From assembly GCF_001942305.1 (NCBI RefSeq), contig NZ_MKKE01000008.1:1-64000 (forward strand): a DNA stretch of 64,000 bases. Reading direction: 5' to 3'. The position numbers were made by a program, and so were the translations under genes. Below are positions 27,918 to 36,499 of the stretch, in pieces. The first letter of the stretch is position 1. Each line of letters begins with the position of its first letter. This stretch comes from Saccharomonospora sp. CUA-673 (GTDB lineage Bacteria > Actinomycetota > Actinomycetes > Mycobacteriales > Pseudonocardiaceae). The notes under the pieces were generated by a model. It was not told the origin of the DNA. It searched no databases and was given only the letters and a program-made list of their open reading frames with translations.

Positions 27918-28784
27918 ATGACGACCGAACTGACAGGCGAGCGTTCCGCGGTGGAACTGTCCGCGGGCACGATCGAGTACGTCGACACCGGCAACGCCGA
28001 CGGCCCGGTGCTGGTGTTCCTGCACGGACCGCCGATGAACGCGACGGTGTGGCGCAAGGTCGTCGCGGAGCTGGCCGGGGAGTACCGCTGCGTGCTGCCG
28101 ACGTGGCCGCTCGGCGGGCACCGGATCCCGATGCGCCCCGACGCCGACCTGAGCCTGCGGGGGCTCGGCCTGTTGATCGGGGAGTTCCTCGAAGCCCTGG
28201 ACCTGCGCGAGGTGACCCTGGTGGTCAACGACTGGGGCGGCGGCCAGGTGCTGCTCACCGAACAGCGGACGGAACGTCTGGCTCGCGTCGTGCTGGCCTC
28301 GTGCGAGGCGTTCGACAACTACCCGCCCGGACTGCCGGGCCGGCTGCTCCTCGCGCTGAGCCGGATTCCAGGCGGTATCGCCGCGTTGCTGCACCTGCTG
28401 CGGTTCCGCGCCGTGCAGCGTGCGCCCGGCGGGTGGGGGTGGATGTCGAAACGACCGATCCCCCGCGAGGTCCAACGCGACTGGTTCGCACCCGGGCGAC
28501 GGAACAAGGCCGTGCGCGCCGACCTGATCCGCTACGGCAAGGGCATTCCGCCGAAGCGCACCCTGCGCGCATGGGCCGAGGCGATGGGGACGTTCGATCG
28601 TCCGGTCCTCGTGGCCTGGGCCGCCGAGGACAAGATGATGCCGCAGGAGCACGGACGACGCCTCGCCGCGCTGTTCCCGCAGGGCCGGCTCGTCACGGTT
28701 CCCGACAGTCGCACGCTGATCCCCGAGGACAATCCGGAGTTCTTCGCCCGCACCCTGCGGGAGTTCGTCGCCGACACCCGCTGA
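27918..28784 (+). CDS. Alpha/beta hydrolase, haloalkane dehalogenase-like
   Basis: Soluble alpha/beta hydrolase of 288 residues. The oxyanion strand is FLHGPPMNATVW; the nucleophile elbow VVNDWGGGQVL places Asp105 where haloalkane dehalogenases carry their catalytic Asp. Near the C-terminus the stretch VPDSRTLIPEDNP (261-273) aligns with the dehalogenase G-x-H-x-x-x-E-D region but has no His at the expected place (residues 265-266 are Arg-Thr). It may use a different base or be inactive as a dehalogenase. Controlled, by position, by the divergent TetR. The real substrate is unknown. Confidence 0.78.
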   Translation: MTTELTGERSAVELSAGTIEYVDTGNADGPVLVFLHGPPMNATVWRKVVAELAGEYRCVLPTWPLGGHRIPMRPDADLSLRGLGLLIGEFLEALDLREVTLVVNDWGGGQVLLTEQRTERLARVVLASCEAFDNYPPGLPGRLLLALSRIPGGIAALLHLLRFRAVQRAPGGWGWMSKRPIPREVQRDWFAPGRRNKAVRADLIRYGKGIPPKRTLRAWAEAMGTFDRPVLVAWAAEDKMMPQEHGRRLAALFPQGRLVTVPDSRTLIPEDNPEFFARTLREFVADTR

Positions 28785-28791
28785 CGCCGAA

Positions 28792-28864
28792 GTGCCAACA
28801 CGGCGCCGTGGGGTGCTGACACGCCCGCGTGAAGTGCTGACACGCGCGTGGGGTGCTGACACGG
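28792..28864 (+). repeat. 21-bp-period tandem repeat, locus C (4 copies)
   Basis: Cores begin at 28792 (GTGCCAACACGG), 28813 and 28834 (GTGCTGACACGC) and 28853 (GTGCTGACACGG); the last interval is 19, the others 21. It fills the gap between the convergent hydrolase and permease genes, right after the hydrolase stop. Confidence 0.85.
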
Positions 28865-28867
28865 TGG

Positions 28868-30193
28868 TCAGGTTGGGGTGGGTTCCTTGGTTTCCTCCGG
28901 GACCGGGTCGCGGCGGGCGCGGTCGCCGAAGATCAGGTTCAGCACGACCGCGGCCAGGCAGCCCGCGCTGATGCCGGAGTCGAGGATCGTGCGCATCGTG
29001 GCCGGGAATCCCTCGTAGAAGTCCGGCGAGGCGATGGGGATCAGTCCGATACCGAGTGCGGCGGCGACGATCGTGATGTTCGCCGGCCGCTCGAAGGAGG
29101 CCTTGGCCAGGGTGCGCAGGCCGGCCACCGCGACGCCGCCGAACAGCACCAGTCCCGCGCCGCCGAGCACCGGCTGCGGCACCAGGGCCACGATGCCGCC
29201 GGCGACGGGGAACATGCCGAGCAGCACGAGGATGAACCCGCTCGCGGCGACGACGTACCGGCTGAACATGCGGGTCAACGCCACGAGTCCCACGTTCTGC
29301 GCGAACGCGGTGCACGCGAACCCGCCGAACATGGTCGCCACGGCGGTGCCGAGTCCGTCGGCGCGGAGTCCGTCGGCGATGGTGCGTTCCGAGGTGGGCC
29401 GTTCGACGACCTCGCCGAGAGCGATCATGTCGGCGGTGCTCTCGGCCATGATCACCACGGCGACGATGGCCATCGAGATGATCGCCGCGATGTCGAACAC
29501 CGGCGCGCCGAAGTGGAACGGCGTCACGATGCCGAACGCGGGCGCCTCGGTCAGGCTCGACGAGTCGACCTCGCCCAGCGGCCACGCCACGAGCGTGCCC
29601 ACCACCAGTCCGAGCAGCAGCGCCACCCGGCTCCAGAAACCGGACAGGAACCGGGTGCACGCCAGCACCGCGATCAACGTGACCCCGGCGAGCAGCAGGT
29701 TGGTGCCACCGGCCGAGGGCTGCTGATCGGAGATCCAGCCGACGGCCACCGGCAGCAGCGACACACCGATCAACGTGATCACCGTGCCGGTGACGATCGG
29801 CGGGAAGTATCGGGTCAGCCGGGAGAAGAACGGTGCCGCCAACACGATCAGCAGGCCGGCGACGAGCGTCGCGCCGTACACCACGCCGAGGGCCGCGTCC
29901 GGTCCGCGCTGGTCGACGATCGCCAGCACCGGAGCCACGGTCGCGAACGTCACGCCGTTGACCAGCGGCAGCCGCGCGCCGAACCGCCAGACGCCGATCG
30001 TCTGCAGCATCGTCGCCAGGCCTGCGGTGAACAGGCTCGCGCTGATCAGCAGGCTCAGTTGTCCCGCGGACAGGCCCACCGCGGCGCCGATGATCAACGG
30101 CGGTGCCACGACCCCCGCGTACATCGCGGCGACGTGTTGCAGGCCTCCGGCAATCAGTTGCCCAGTGGGCGGTTTCGCGTCGACAGGATGCAC
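28868..30193 (-). CDS. Nucleobase:cation symporter-2 permease (urate/xanthine)
   Basis: Membrane transporter of the NCS2/uracil-xanthine permease family, about 441 residues and 12-14 helices. Family signs: LQHVAAMYAGVVAPPLIIG at the N-terminus, NGVTFATVAP, and the motif FGGFACTAFAQNVGLVALT in the second half, with the Gln-Asn pair used by urate/xanthine carriers. The GTG at 30193 is chosen because GGAGA lies 5 bases upstream; an ATG at 30274 would overlap uricase. It is the last gene of the uraD-uraH-uricase operon, 34 bases after uricase, so urate or xanthine is the probable substrate. Confidence 0.9.
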   Translation of the reverse strand: MHPVDAKPPTGQLIAGGLQHVAAMYAGVVAPPLIIGAAVGLSAGQLSLLISASLFTAGLATMLQTIGVWRFGARLPLVNGVTFATVAPVLAIVDQRGPDAALGVVYGATLVAGLLIVLAAPFFSRLTRYFPPIVTGTVITLIGVSLLPVAVGWISDQQPSAGGTNLLLAGVTLIAVLACTRFLSGFWSRVALLLGLVVGTLVAWPLGEVDSSSLTEAPAFGIVTPFHFGAPVFDIAAIISMAIVAVVIMAESTADMIALGEVVERPTSERTIADGLRADGLGTAVATMFGGFACTAFAQNVGLVALTRMFSRYVVAASGFILVLLGMFPVAGGIVALVPQPVLGGAGLVLFGGVAVAGLRTLAKASFERPANITIVAAALGIGLIPIASPDFYEGFPATMRTILDSGISAGCLAAVVLNLIFGDRARRDPVPEETKEPTPT

Positions 30194-30227
30194 GGGAATC
30201 TCCAAACGACCCGCCGCGTGCGCGGGA

Positions 30228-31118
30228 TCAGAATTCGGGAAGCGAATACCAGGCGAGCCCGGAATCCTCGGCATCGTCGCGGATGACGGTGCCCTCGATC
30301 AGTCCGTACGGCCGATCCGCCGCGTAGAACACCTCGTTCTCGTTGGCCAGTCCGAAGGGGCTCAGGTCGACGAGGAAGTGGTGCTTGTTCGGCAGGGAGA
30401 GCCGGACCTCGGCGACCTCGGGACGGGCCTCGAGGACGGCCTCGCCCATCGCGTACAGGGTCTGCTGCAGCGACAGACTGTGCTTGGTGGCGAAGGTTTC
30501 GAGCAGCGCACGGCGGATCGCGTCGTACGATTCCGACCAGTTGATACCGTCGGCGCGCCCGTAGCGCCAGCGTGCCGTGACGGCCGTCGCAAGAATTCGG
30601 TCCTCGGTCTCGGCGAGCGTGGTGTATTCGTCCCGCGGGAAACCGTGAAATTCGGACCCGGTTGATTTCAATACCGTCAAACCGGTAATTCCGGACACAA
30701 TCCACGCTTTTCCGTCGTGGACGGTGACGGCGGTGGTGCGTTCCTCGTCCCCGGCGCGGCTGAATGCGTGGTCGTGCGGCGTGCCGCCCACGGCGATGCG
30801 GTTCCAGCCGTGCTCGGAGATCAGTATCCGCGCGCCGGTGATGTGCTCGAACGAGCCGGTGAAGTGGGTGGCCAGGCGCAGGGCGAAGTCCTCGATCTCG
30901 CCGACGCCGTCCTTGGCGAACGCGTACACCGTGTTCTTCTGGGTGTCGGTGGCCACGACGTCGGCGTTGTCGCCCGTCAGGTGCGTGCGCTCGAGCCGGC
31001 CGCGTAGCGACGTCGACACGGTCAGGTCCTTCAGGTGGTGCACCGGCCCCTGCCGGTCGACCGTGACCAGGCGGACCTCGGCCTTGCCGTACTGGTTGGG
31101 CCCCAGCGAGATGCCCAC
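30228..31118 (-). CDS. Factor-independent urate hydroxylase (uricase)
   Basis: Cofactor-free enzyme that oxidises urate to 5-hydroxyisourate. The 296-residue protein has both T-fold repeats. NQYGKAEVRL holds the catalytic Lys (Lys12); GDNADVVATDTQKNTVYAF holds the catalytic Thr; SEHGWNRI follows; LPNKHHFLVDL in the second repeat holds the His of the catalytic triad. Length is normal. It sits 6 bases after uraH, in pathway order: uricase makes the substrate of UraH, which makes that of UraD. Confidence 0.95.
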   Translation of the reverse strand: MGISLGPNQYGKAEVRLVTVDRQGPVHHLKDLTVSTSLRGRLERTHLTGDNADVVATDTQKNTVYAFAKDGVGEIEDFALRLATHFTGSFEHITGARILISEHGWNRIAVGGTPHDHAFSRAGDEERTTAVTVHDGKAWIVSGITGLTVLKSTGSEFHGFPRDEYTTLAETEDRILATAVTARWRYGRADGINWSESYDAIRRALLETFATKHSLSLQQTLYAMGEAVLEARPEVAEVRLSLPNKHHFLVDLSPFGLANENEVFYAADRPYGLIEGTVIRDDAEDSGLAWYSLPEF

Positions 31119-31124
31119 GAAAGA

Positions 31125-31448
31125 TCAGCTCCCTCGGTAGGTGGAGTACGAGAACGGGCTCAGCAGCACGGGCACGTGGTGGTGCGAGGCCGGATCGGTG
31201 ATCCGGAACGTCACCGTGACCTCCGGCAGGAAGCAGTCGGCGCCCAGGTAGGACTCGGTGTCGAACACCAGCCGGTACACCCCGGCCGGCAGCTGGTCCG
31301 GGCCGAGGTCGCGGGCGCGGCCGTCGTCGTCGGTCACCGCGGCGGCGATCGTCGACCACCCGTCGTCCCGGGCGTGCAGTTCGACGGGCACGCCCGCGGC
31401 GGGGCGGCCGCGTGCCGTGTCGAGGACGTGGGTCGTCACCAGGCTCAC
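31125..31448 (-). CDS. uraH: 5-hydroxyisourate hydrolase
   Basis: Transthyretin-like hydrolase that converts 5-hydroxyisourate to OHCU. 107 residues. THVLDTARGRPA with the active-site His at the N-terminus, YHHHV-like SHHHVPVLLSPFSYSTYRGS with the C-terminal YRGS tetrapeptide that marks the enzyme as distinct from true transthyretin. GTG start overlaps the uraD stop (GTGA). Complete. Confidence 0.95.
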   Translation of the reverse strand: MSLVTTHVLDTARGRPAAGVPVELHARDDGWSTIAAAVTDDDGRARDLGPDQLPAGVYRLVFDTESYLGADCFLPEVTVTFRITDPASHHHVPVLLSPFSYSTYRGS

Positions 31449-31914
31449 TGGACCTCCTTGGTCAGGCGCAGTTGCGCGATCTTGACGAGCTCCTCGCCGG
31501 CGATGCGGAGCTCGGTGTCGGCGTCGTTGTCCATCCGCTCGCGCAGTGCGGCGAGCAGTTCGGCGCCGCTGCGGCCGCTCGCGCAGATCAGGAAGACGTG
31601 GCCGAAGCGCTCCTCGTACTCGGCGTTGGCGCTGCGGAAGCGCCGGGCGTCCTCGTCGTCCACACCGGACTGCTCCGCCCGGGAGGTGCCGCCGGCCGGT
31701 TTCTCGCCGATCCGCGGATGGGCCGCCATGGCTCGTGGATCTCGTCGGGGGTGAGGGTCAGGGTGGCGTGCTCGCGCAACGCCTCGACGTCGGTGTACGG
31801 ACGTCCGGCCAGGACGTGGTCGGCCCAGCGCGCCGTGGCCAGGCACGCGGTCAGCATCGGCCGTAGTCGGTGCGGTTCGGCCGTGTTGAACTCGGCCAAC
31901 GGGAGCCTGCTCAT
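31445..31914 (-). CDS. uraD: OHCU decarboxylase (one frameshift)
   Basis: Decarboxylates 2-oxo-4-hydroxy-4-carboxy-5-ureidoimidazoline to (S)-allantoin. First gene of the operon. The N-terminal part (MSRLPLAEFNTAEPHRL through TPDEIHE) and the C-terminal part (AMAAHPRIGEKPAG with the HPRIGE active-site motif, then YEERFGHVFLICASGRS) are in different frames. One missing base near 31732 explains it, and the joined protein is about 156 residues, the family's usual size. Otherwise intact; I treat the break as an error. Confidence 0.88.
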
Positions 31915-31946
31915 TCGCTGAAACGTAAGCGAGGCCTACCCGTCCG

Positions 31947-31961
31947 TCAACAGTTTGTTGA
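31947..31961. promoter_or_regulatory. Candidate operator upstream of uraD
   Basis: Inverted repeat TCAACA-GTT-TGTTGA in the 49-base gap between uraD and the stop of the 156-residue HTH gene. It sits 33 bases before the uraD start, where a regulator could block or help transcription. The AT content is high for this genome. Confidence 0.4.
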
Positions 31962-31963
31962 AC

Positions 31964-32434
31964 TTACTGGCGGTTCAGGTAGTTGTAGACGGTGAATCGG
32001 GTGACGCCGAGCAGTTCGGCGACCTCGGCGGCCGAGCGGCGCAGTTGGAAGGCGCCACGTTCGTCCAGCAACCGCACGGCCCGCTGTTTGCCCGGCCGGT
32101 CGAGTTCGGACAGTCGCGCCCCGAGCTCGGCCTCCACCTGGCGCACCATGCCCTCGAGCACCGTGCCCGCCCCGGACTCGTCGGGCTCCTCGTGGCCCGG
32201 GTGCTGCACCCGCAGCGTCAGTCGCGTCGCGCCGCCCTCGAGTGCGGCCCTGGCAATGGCGGGCAGCGCCTCCAGCACCGTGTCGGCCTCACCCCGCACC
32301 GACGTGCCGAGCGGACCGAAGTCCGTGGTCAACCCCGCGTGTTCGGCCGCCTCCCTGGCCCTGACGGCATGCTCCGGCGGCGCCCCTTCGCCGCGGAAGG
32401 GCTCACTCGTGAATTCCGCTTCGAGATCTGCCAC
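31964..32434 (-). CDS. Helix-turn-helix protein next to the urate operon
   Basis: About 156 residues from the GTG at 32434. The C-terminus is a clear Fis-like HTH (LRRSAAEVAELLGVTRFTVYNYLNRQ) at the very end; the N-terminal part, with GTSVRGEADTVLEALPAIARAALEGGATRLTLRVQ, resembles a small ferredoxin-like ligand-binding fold of the thiamine-binding/MTH1187 type. I recall similar genes beside uricase operons in Streptomyces. It lies 49 bases upstream of uraD on the same strand, so it may be the first gene of the operon and regulate it. Start codon lacks a clear ribosome site. Confidence 0.72.
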   Translation of the reverse strand: MADLEAEFTSEPFRGEGAPPEHAVRAREAAEHAGLTTDFGPLGTSVRGEADTVLEALPAIARAALEGGATRLTLRVQHPGHEEPDESGAGTVLEGMVRQVEAELGARLSELDRPGKQRAVRLLDERGAFQLRRSAAEVAELLGVTRFTVYNYLNRQ

Positions 32435-32506
32435 GTCGGTGAGGTTACGTGGCAGCCGGGGCGGTGTCCGTTCGCGTCGCGGCACGCTGGGCCAGAATGA
32501 TCTCCC

Positions 32507-33322
32507 ATGACGCCCGACCCGACGCGCCACGGACTGCGGTTCGACGCCCACCTCTCGATGCTGTTCACCGAGCTGCCGCTGCTCGACGCCCGCGCGCGCG
32601 CGCGAGGCCGGCTTCGACGCGGTCGAGTGCTGGTGGCCGTTCGACACCGTCGCGGTGCCCGCCGACGCCGAGGTCGACGCGTTCGTCTCGGCGATCACCG
32701 ACGCGGGGTCAGCCTGGTCAGTCTCAACTTCTACGCCGGGAACATGTCCGCGGGCGACAGCGGACTCGTGTCGTGGCCGGGCCGGCAGGCCGAACTGCAG
32801 GAGAGCGTCGACGTCGCGTTGGACATCGCGCGCAGGCTCGGCACGCGCCGGTTCAACGCTCTCTACGGCAACCGGCTCGACGGTGTCGACCCCCGGGAAC
32901 AGGACGAGTGCGCGGTGTCCACATTGGACCGCCTTGCCGATCGGGTCGCCGAGCTCGACGGCCGGATCGTGCTCGAGGCGTTGTCGGGGCGGCCGGCCTA
33001 TCCGCTGTCGAGCACGGCCGACGCGCTCGCCGTGCTCGACCGGGTCGGCAGGCCCGAGCTCACCCTGCTGACCGACCTGTACCACCGCGCGGTCGTGGGC
33101 GACCTCGACACGGTCGCCGAGCACGCCGCGCGCACCGGGCATGTCCAGCTGGCCGACGCGCCGGGCCGGCACGAGCCGGGCAGCGGGACGACCGATCTCG
33201 ACGGTGTCCTCACCGCCCTCGAGGCCGCCGGGTACGACGGCTACGTCGGCCTCGAATACCTGCCGACCACCGACACCGTGACGTCGTTGGACTGGCTGCC
33301 CCGTGAACGCCGATCCGGCTGA
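32507..33322 (+). CDS. hyi: Hydroxypyruvate isomerase (two frame changes)
   Basis: TIM-barrel isomerase interconverting hydroxypyruvate and tartronate semialdehyde, which is made from glyoxylate by carboligase. The fold motifs are present in order: FDAHLSMLFTELPLLD, EAGFDAVECWWPF, LVSLNFYAGNM, RFNALYGNR, VLEALSGRPAYPL, LLTDLYHRAVVGD with Asp/His metal ligands, HVQLADAPGRHEPGSG and YVGLEYLP. The frame changes within the (CG)n run near 32590-32604 and back near 32705, where GGGG should be GGGGG. About 271 residues when corrected. Divergent from the HTH gene. Glyoxylate carboligase is not in the window. Confidence 0.85.
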   Translation: MTPDPTRHGLRFDAHLSMLFTELPLLDARARARGRLRRGRVLVAVRHRRGARRRRGRRVRLGDHRRGVSLVSLNFYAGNMSAGDSGLVSWPGRQAELQESVDVALDIARRLGTRRFNALYGNRLDGVDPREQDECAVSTLDRLADRVAELDGRIVLEALSGRPAYPLSSTADALAVLDRVGRPELTLLTDLYHRAVVGDLDTVAEHAARTGHVQLADAPGRHEPGSGTTDLDGVLTALEAAGYDGYVGLEYLPTTDTVTSLDWLPRERRSG

Positions 33323-33343
33323 AACGGGTACTCGCCGCCGGGC

Positions 33344-33946
33344 TCAGCGCAGGTTGATCCACACGGCGACGGCGGTCTCGGCGCCGGCGTTGTGGATGCG
33401 GTGCGGGGTCGACGACGGGAACCGAATCCCGTCGCCGCGGGCGAGTTCGTGGCGCCGGCCGTCGACGTCGACCGTCAGCGTCCCGGCGGTCACCGTGCCC
33501 ATCTCGTGGCCGGTGTGCCGCAGGTACTCGGAGTCCTGGCTCGAACTCGACCCCGGCGGATAGACAGTCTCGTAGACCTCGGTCCCCGGGATCGGCACCG
33601 GCGTGAGACTGCGATACGTCACCCCGTCGCCGAGCGGCAGTTCCGGAACCTCGCCCGCGCGCGTGACAGTGACCGACCCGACCGACCCGACCGACCCGAC
33701 CGACCCGACCGGCGGGTCCTGCGCGGGTGCGGGCGCCTCGCCGAACGCCGCCGACAACGGCACGTCGAGCAGCGTCATGATCTGGAAGAGTCGGGTGACC
33801 GACGGGCGTTTCCGGCCGCGTTCCATCTGCGACAGCGCGCTCGGGCTGATGCCGAGTTCGGCCGCGAGCGCGCGCAGCGACATGCCGCGCTCGGCGCGCA
33901 GCGCGCGGAGGCGGGCGCCGAGTTCCACGTCGTCGGCAGGGAACAC
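33344..33946 (-). CDS. XRE-family regulator with cupin sensor domain
   Basis: Two-domain regulator of about 200 residues. The N-terminal HTH is [32 protein letters not shown]; the C-terminal cupin has [22 protein letters not shown] and [18 protein letters not shown]. The domains are joined by a linker with [12 protein letters not shown], encoded by a perfect 9-base tandem repeat (33671-33711). Divergent from allB with 96 bases between starts, so it probably controls allantoin use. The GTG at 33946 is a guess; no clear ribosome site is seen. Confidence 0.85.
   Translation of the reverse strand: MFPADDVELGARLRALRAERGMSLRALAAELGISPSALSQMERGRKRPSVTRLFQIMTLLDVPLSAAFGEAPAPAQDPPVGSVGSVGSVGSVTVTRAGEVPELPLGDGVTYRSLTPVPIPGTEVYETVYPPGSSSSQDSEYLRHTGHEMGTVTAGTLTVDVDGRRHELARGDGIRFPSSTPHRIHNAGAETAVAVWINLR
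33671..33711. repeat. 9-bp tandem repeat inside the XRE-cupin gene
   Basis: GACCGACCC repeated 4.5 times without mismatch. It encodes the GSV repeats of the interdomain linker in the minus-strand gene; copy number changes keep the frame. Confidence 0.85.
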
Positions 33947-34042
33947 GGCGGTGAATCTAGAGCACCGCGAGTCCCCGCGACCACCTCGGGTGTTTACCGA
34001 TGGCTTCACATGTGCCTATGCTGCGGGCCGAGGAGGTACCGC

Positions 34043-35377
34043 ATGGACCTGGTGATCCGGGCACAGCGGGTCGTCACCCCGGACGGTGAGCGGCCCGCCG
34101 ACGTGGGCGTCGCAGACGGCAGCATCGTCGCCGTCGACGAACCGGGCGCGCTGCCCGCGGGTGGGCGCGTCGTCGAACTCGCCGCCGACGAGGTGCTCCT
34201 GCCCGGTCTGGTCGACACGCACGTGCACGTCAACGACCCGGGACGCAGCGACTGGGAGGGCTTCGACAGCGCCACGCGCGCCGCCGCGGCAGGTGGGGTC
34301 ACCACGATCGTCGACATGCCGCTCAACAGCCTCCCGCCGACCGTCGACGTCGCCGCCCTCGAGGCGAAACGCCGGGCCGCCGCCGGGCGGATCAGCGTCG
34401 ACGTCGGGTTCTGGGGCGGGGCCGTCCCCGGCAGCCTCGGCGCGCTGCGGCCGCTGCACGACGAGGGCGTGTTCGGATTCAAGTGCTTCCTGCTGCACTC
34501 CGGCGTCGACGAGTTCGCCCCGCTCGACGAGGCACAACTCGAGACGGCGATGCGCGAACTCGCCGCCTTCGACGGACTGCTGATCGTGCACGCCGAGGAC
34601 GCCGACGTCATCGAGCGGGCGCCGCAGCCGAGCAGCCGGCGGTACGCCGATTTCCTCGACTCCCGGCCCCAGGAGGCCGAGAACACCGCGATCGCCCGCG
34701 TGCTGCGACTCGCACGCGAGACGGGTGCGCGCGTGCACATCCTGCACCTCGCCTCGGCCGAGGCCGTCGGGCTGATCGCCGAGGCGCGCGCCGACGGCGT
34801 CGCCGTGACCGCCGAGACGTGTCCGCACTACCTGAGCTTCGTCGCCGAGGAGATCCGCGACGGGGCGACCGAGTTCAAGTGCTGCCCGCCCATCCGCGAG
34901 GCCGCCAACCGCGAACAGCTGTGGCAGGCGCTCGGCGACGGCGTCATCGACTGCGTCGTCACCGACCATTCGCCGTGCACCCCCGAGCTGAAGCGGTTCG
35001 ACAGCGGCGACTTCGGCGTCGCGTGGGGCGGCGTCGCCGGGCTGCAGGTGGGCCTGCCCGCGGTGTGGACCGGCGCGCGGCAGCGCGGGTTCACCCTCGC
35101 CGACGTCGTCACCTGGATGGCGCTGCGTCCCGCCGAACAGGTCGGACTGGACCACAAGGGACGCATCGCCGTGGGCTGCGACGCCGACTTCGCCGTGTTC
35201 GCCCCGGACGACGCGTTCGTCGTCGACCGGACACGGCTGCGCCACCGCAACCCGGTGAGCGCCTACCACGACCGGCCCCTCGCCGGCGTCGTCCGCTCGA
35301 CCTGGCTGCGCGGACGGGAGATCGCGGGGGAGCCGTTCGGGGAGTTCCTGACGAACCGACCCAGGGAGTCTGCATGA
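34043..35377 (+). CDS. allB: Allantoinase
   Basis: Zinc amidohydrolase that opens allantoin to allantoate. 444 residues, full length. Metal site [17 protein letters not shown]; carbamylated-Lys region [15 protein letters not shown]; then [20 protein letters not shown] and [13 protein letters not shown] with the catalytic Asp. The last motif (SPCTPELK) is typical of allantoinase and not dihydropyrimidinase. AGGAGG lies 6 bases before the ATG. Coupled to allantoicase by an ATGA overlap. Divergent from the XRE-cupin regulator. Confidence 0.95.
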   Translation: MDLVIRAQRVVTPDGERPADVGVADGSIVAVDEPGALPAGGRVVELAADEVLLPGLVDTHVHVNDPGRSDWEGFDSATRAAAAGGVTTIVDMPLNSLPPTVDVAALEAKRRAAAGRISVDVGFWGGAVPGSLGALRPLHDEGVFGFKCFLLHSGVDEFAPLDEAQLETAMRELAAFDGLLIVHAEDADVIERAPQPSSRRYADFLDSRPQEAENTAIARVLRLARETGARVHILHLASAEAVGLIAEARADGVAVTAETCPHYLSFVAEEIRDGATEFKCCPPIREAANREQLWQALGDGVIDCVVTDHSPCTPELKRFDSGDFGVAWGGVAGLQVGLPAVWTGARQRGFTLADVVTWMALRPAEQVGLDHKGRIAVGCDADFAVFAPDDAFVVDRTRLRHRNPVSAYHDRPLAGVVRSTWLRGREIAGEPFGEFLTNRPRESA

Positions 35378-36390
35378 CCGACCGTCCGGAGTGGACCGAG
35401 CTGATCGATCTGGCGTCGCGGCGCTTCGGTGGCACGGTCATGTGGGCCAGCGACGAGCTGTTCGCCGAGAAGGAGAACCTCGTCAACCCGTGGACCCCGC
35501 GCCACCAGCCGGAGACGTTCGGTCCCAAGGGGCAGGTCTACGACGGCTGGGAGACGCGTCGGCACCGTACGCCCGGCGACGACCAGGCGATCGTGCGGCT
35601 CGGCATGCCCGGCGTGATCGAGGGCGTCGTCGTGGACACGGCGTTCTTCAAGGGCAACTACCCGCCGCACGTCTCGGTCGAGGCATGCGCGCTGCCCGGA
35701 TACCCCGATGCCGACGAGGTCGCGGCCGCCGACTGGGACGTGCTGGTCGACCACGCGCCCGCGGACGGGCACACCGAGAACGCGTACCCCGTGGACTCGG
35801 GCCGCCGGTACACCCACGTGCGGCTGACCATGCATCCCGACGGGGGAGTGGCGCGGCTGCGCGTGCACGGCACGGTGGTGCCCGATCCGGCGTTGCTCGA
35901 CCCGTCGGCGCTCGACCTGGCCGCGCTCGAGAACGGCGCCATCGTCACCGGGTGCAGCAACATGTTCTACTCCTCGCCGAACAACGTGCTCGCGCCAGGA
36001 CTGGCCGCCAACCAGGCGGAGGGCTGGGAGACCGCGCGCCGTCGCGACGACGGCAACGACTGGATGATCGCGGCGCTGGCGGCCGAGGGCGTGGTGCGCT
36101 TCGTCGAACTCGACACCAGCAACCTGCGCGGCAACGCGCCCGGATGGGCGTCGCTGAGCGGATCGCTCGACGGGGAATCGTGGTTCGAGGTTCTGCCCCG
36201 GACCCGGCTGCAGCCCGACACCCGGCACCGCTTCGCCGTGCCGGACGAGGCGGAGGGCCGCGGCCGGCCGATGCGCTACGCCAGGCTCGACATCTACCCC
36301 GACGGCGGCCTGGCCCGCCTCCGCCTCCCCGGCACGCTGACGGAAACGGGCCAGCAGACCCTCCACACCCGCCACACCTCGGTCACGTAA
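35374..36390 (+). CDS. alc: Allantoicase
   Basis: Hydrolyses allantoate to ureidoglycolate and urea. 338 residues made of two similar halves: first [20 protein letters not shown] and [14 protein letters not shown]; second [18 protein letters not shown] and [15 protein letters not shown]. Each half ends with a [21 protein letters not shown]-like segment (shortened here), as in the family. Last gene of the allB operon, followed by a long inverted repeat. A ureidoglycolate lyase or amidohydrolase to release glyoxylate is not in the window. Confidence 0.95.
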   Translation: MTDRPEWTELIDLASRRFGGTVMWASDELFAEKENLVNPWTPRHQPETFGPKGQVYDGWETRRHRTPGDDQAIVRLGMPGVIEGVVVDTAFFKGNYPPHVSVEACALPGYPDADEVAAADWDVLVDHAPADGHTENAYPVDSGRRYTHVRLTMHPDGGVARLRVHGTVVPDPALLDPSALDLAALENGAIVTGCSNMFYSSPNNVLAPGLAANQAEGWETARRRDDGNDWMIAALAAEGVVRFVELDTSNLRGNAPGWASLSGSLDGESWFEVLPRTRLQPDTRHRFAVPDEAEGRGRPMRYARLDIYPDGGLARLRLPGTLTETGQQTLHTRHTSVT

Positions 36391-36393
36391 AAG

Positions 36394-36497
36394 CTCCCAA
36401 GGGCCCCATGGTCGCGTCGGGCGCTGCCGCGCGTCAGCGCGTCGTTGGGGGGTGGTGGTTGGGCGACGGGTGGGCGCGACCATGGGGCCCTCGGGAG
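36394..36497. repeat. Long inverted repeat between convergent genes
   Basis: Arms at 36394-36416 and 36475-36497 are 23-base reverse complements with a single mismatch (arm starts CTCCCAAGGGCCCCATGG). The 58-base loop is GC-rich with its own small GCGCGTCAGCGCG hairpin. It lies between the stops of alc (+) and the FhuF-like gene (-) and could serve as a terminator in both directions, though it is larger than the other hairpins in the window. Confidence 0.75.
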
Positions 36498-36499
36498 TG

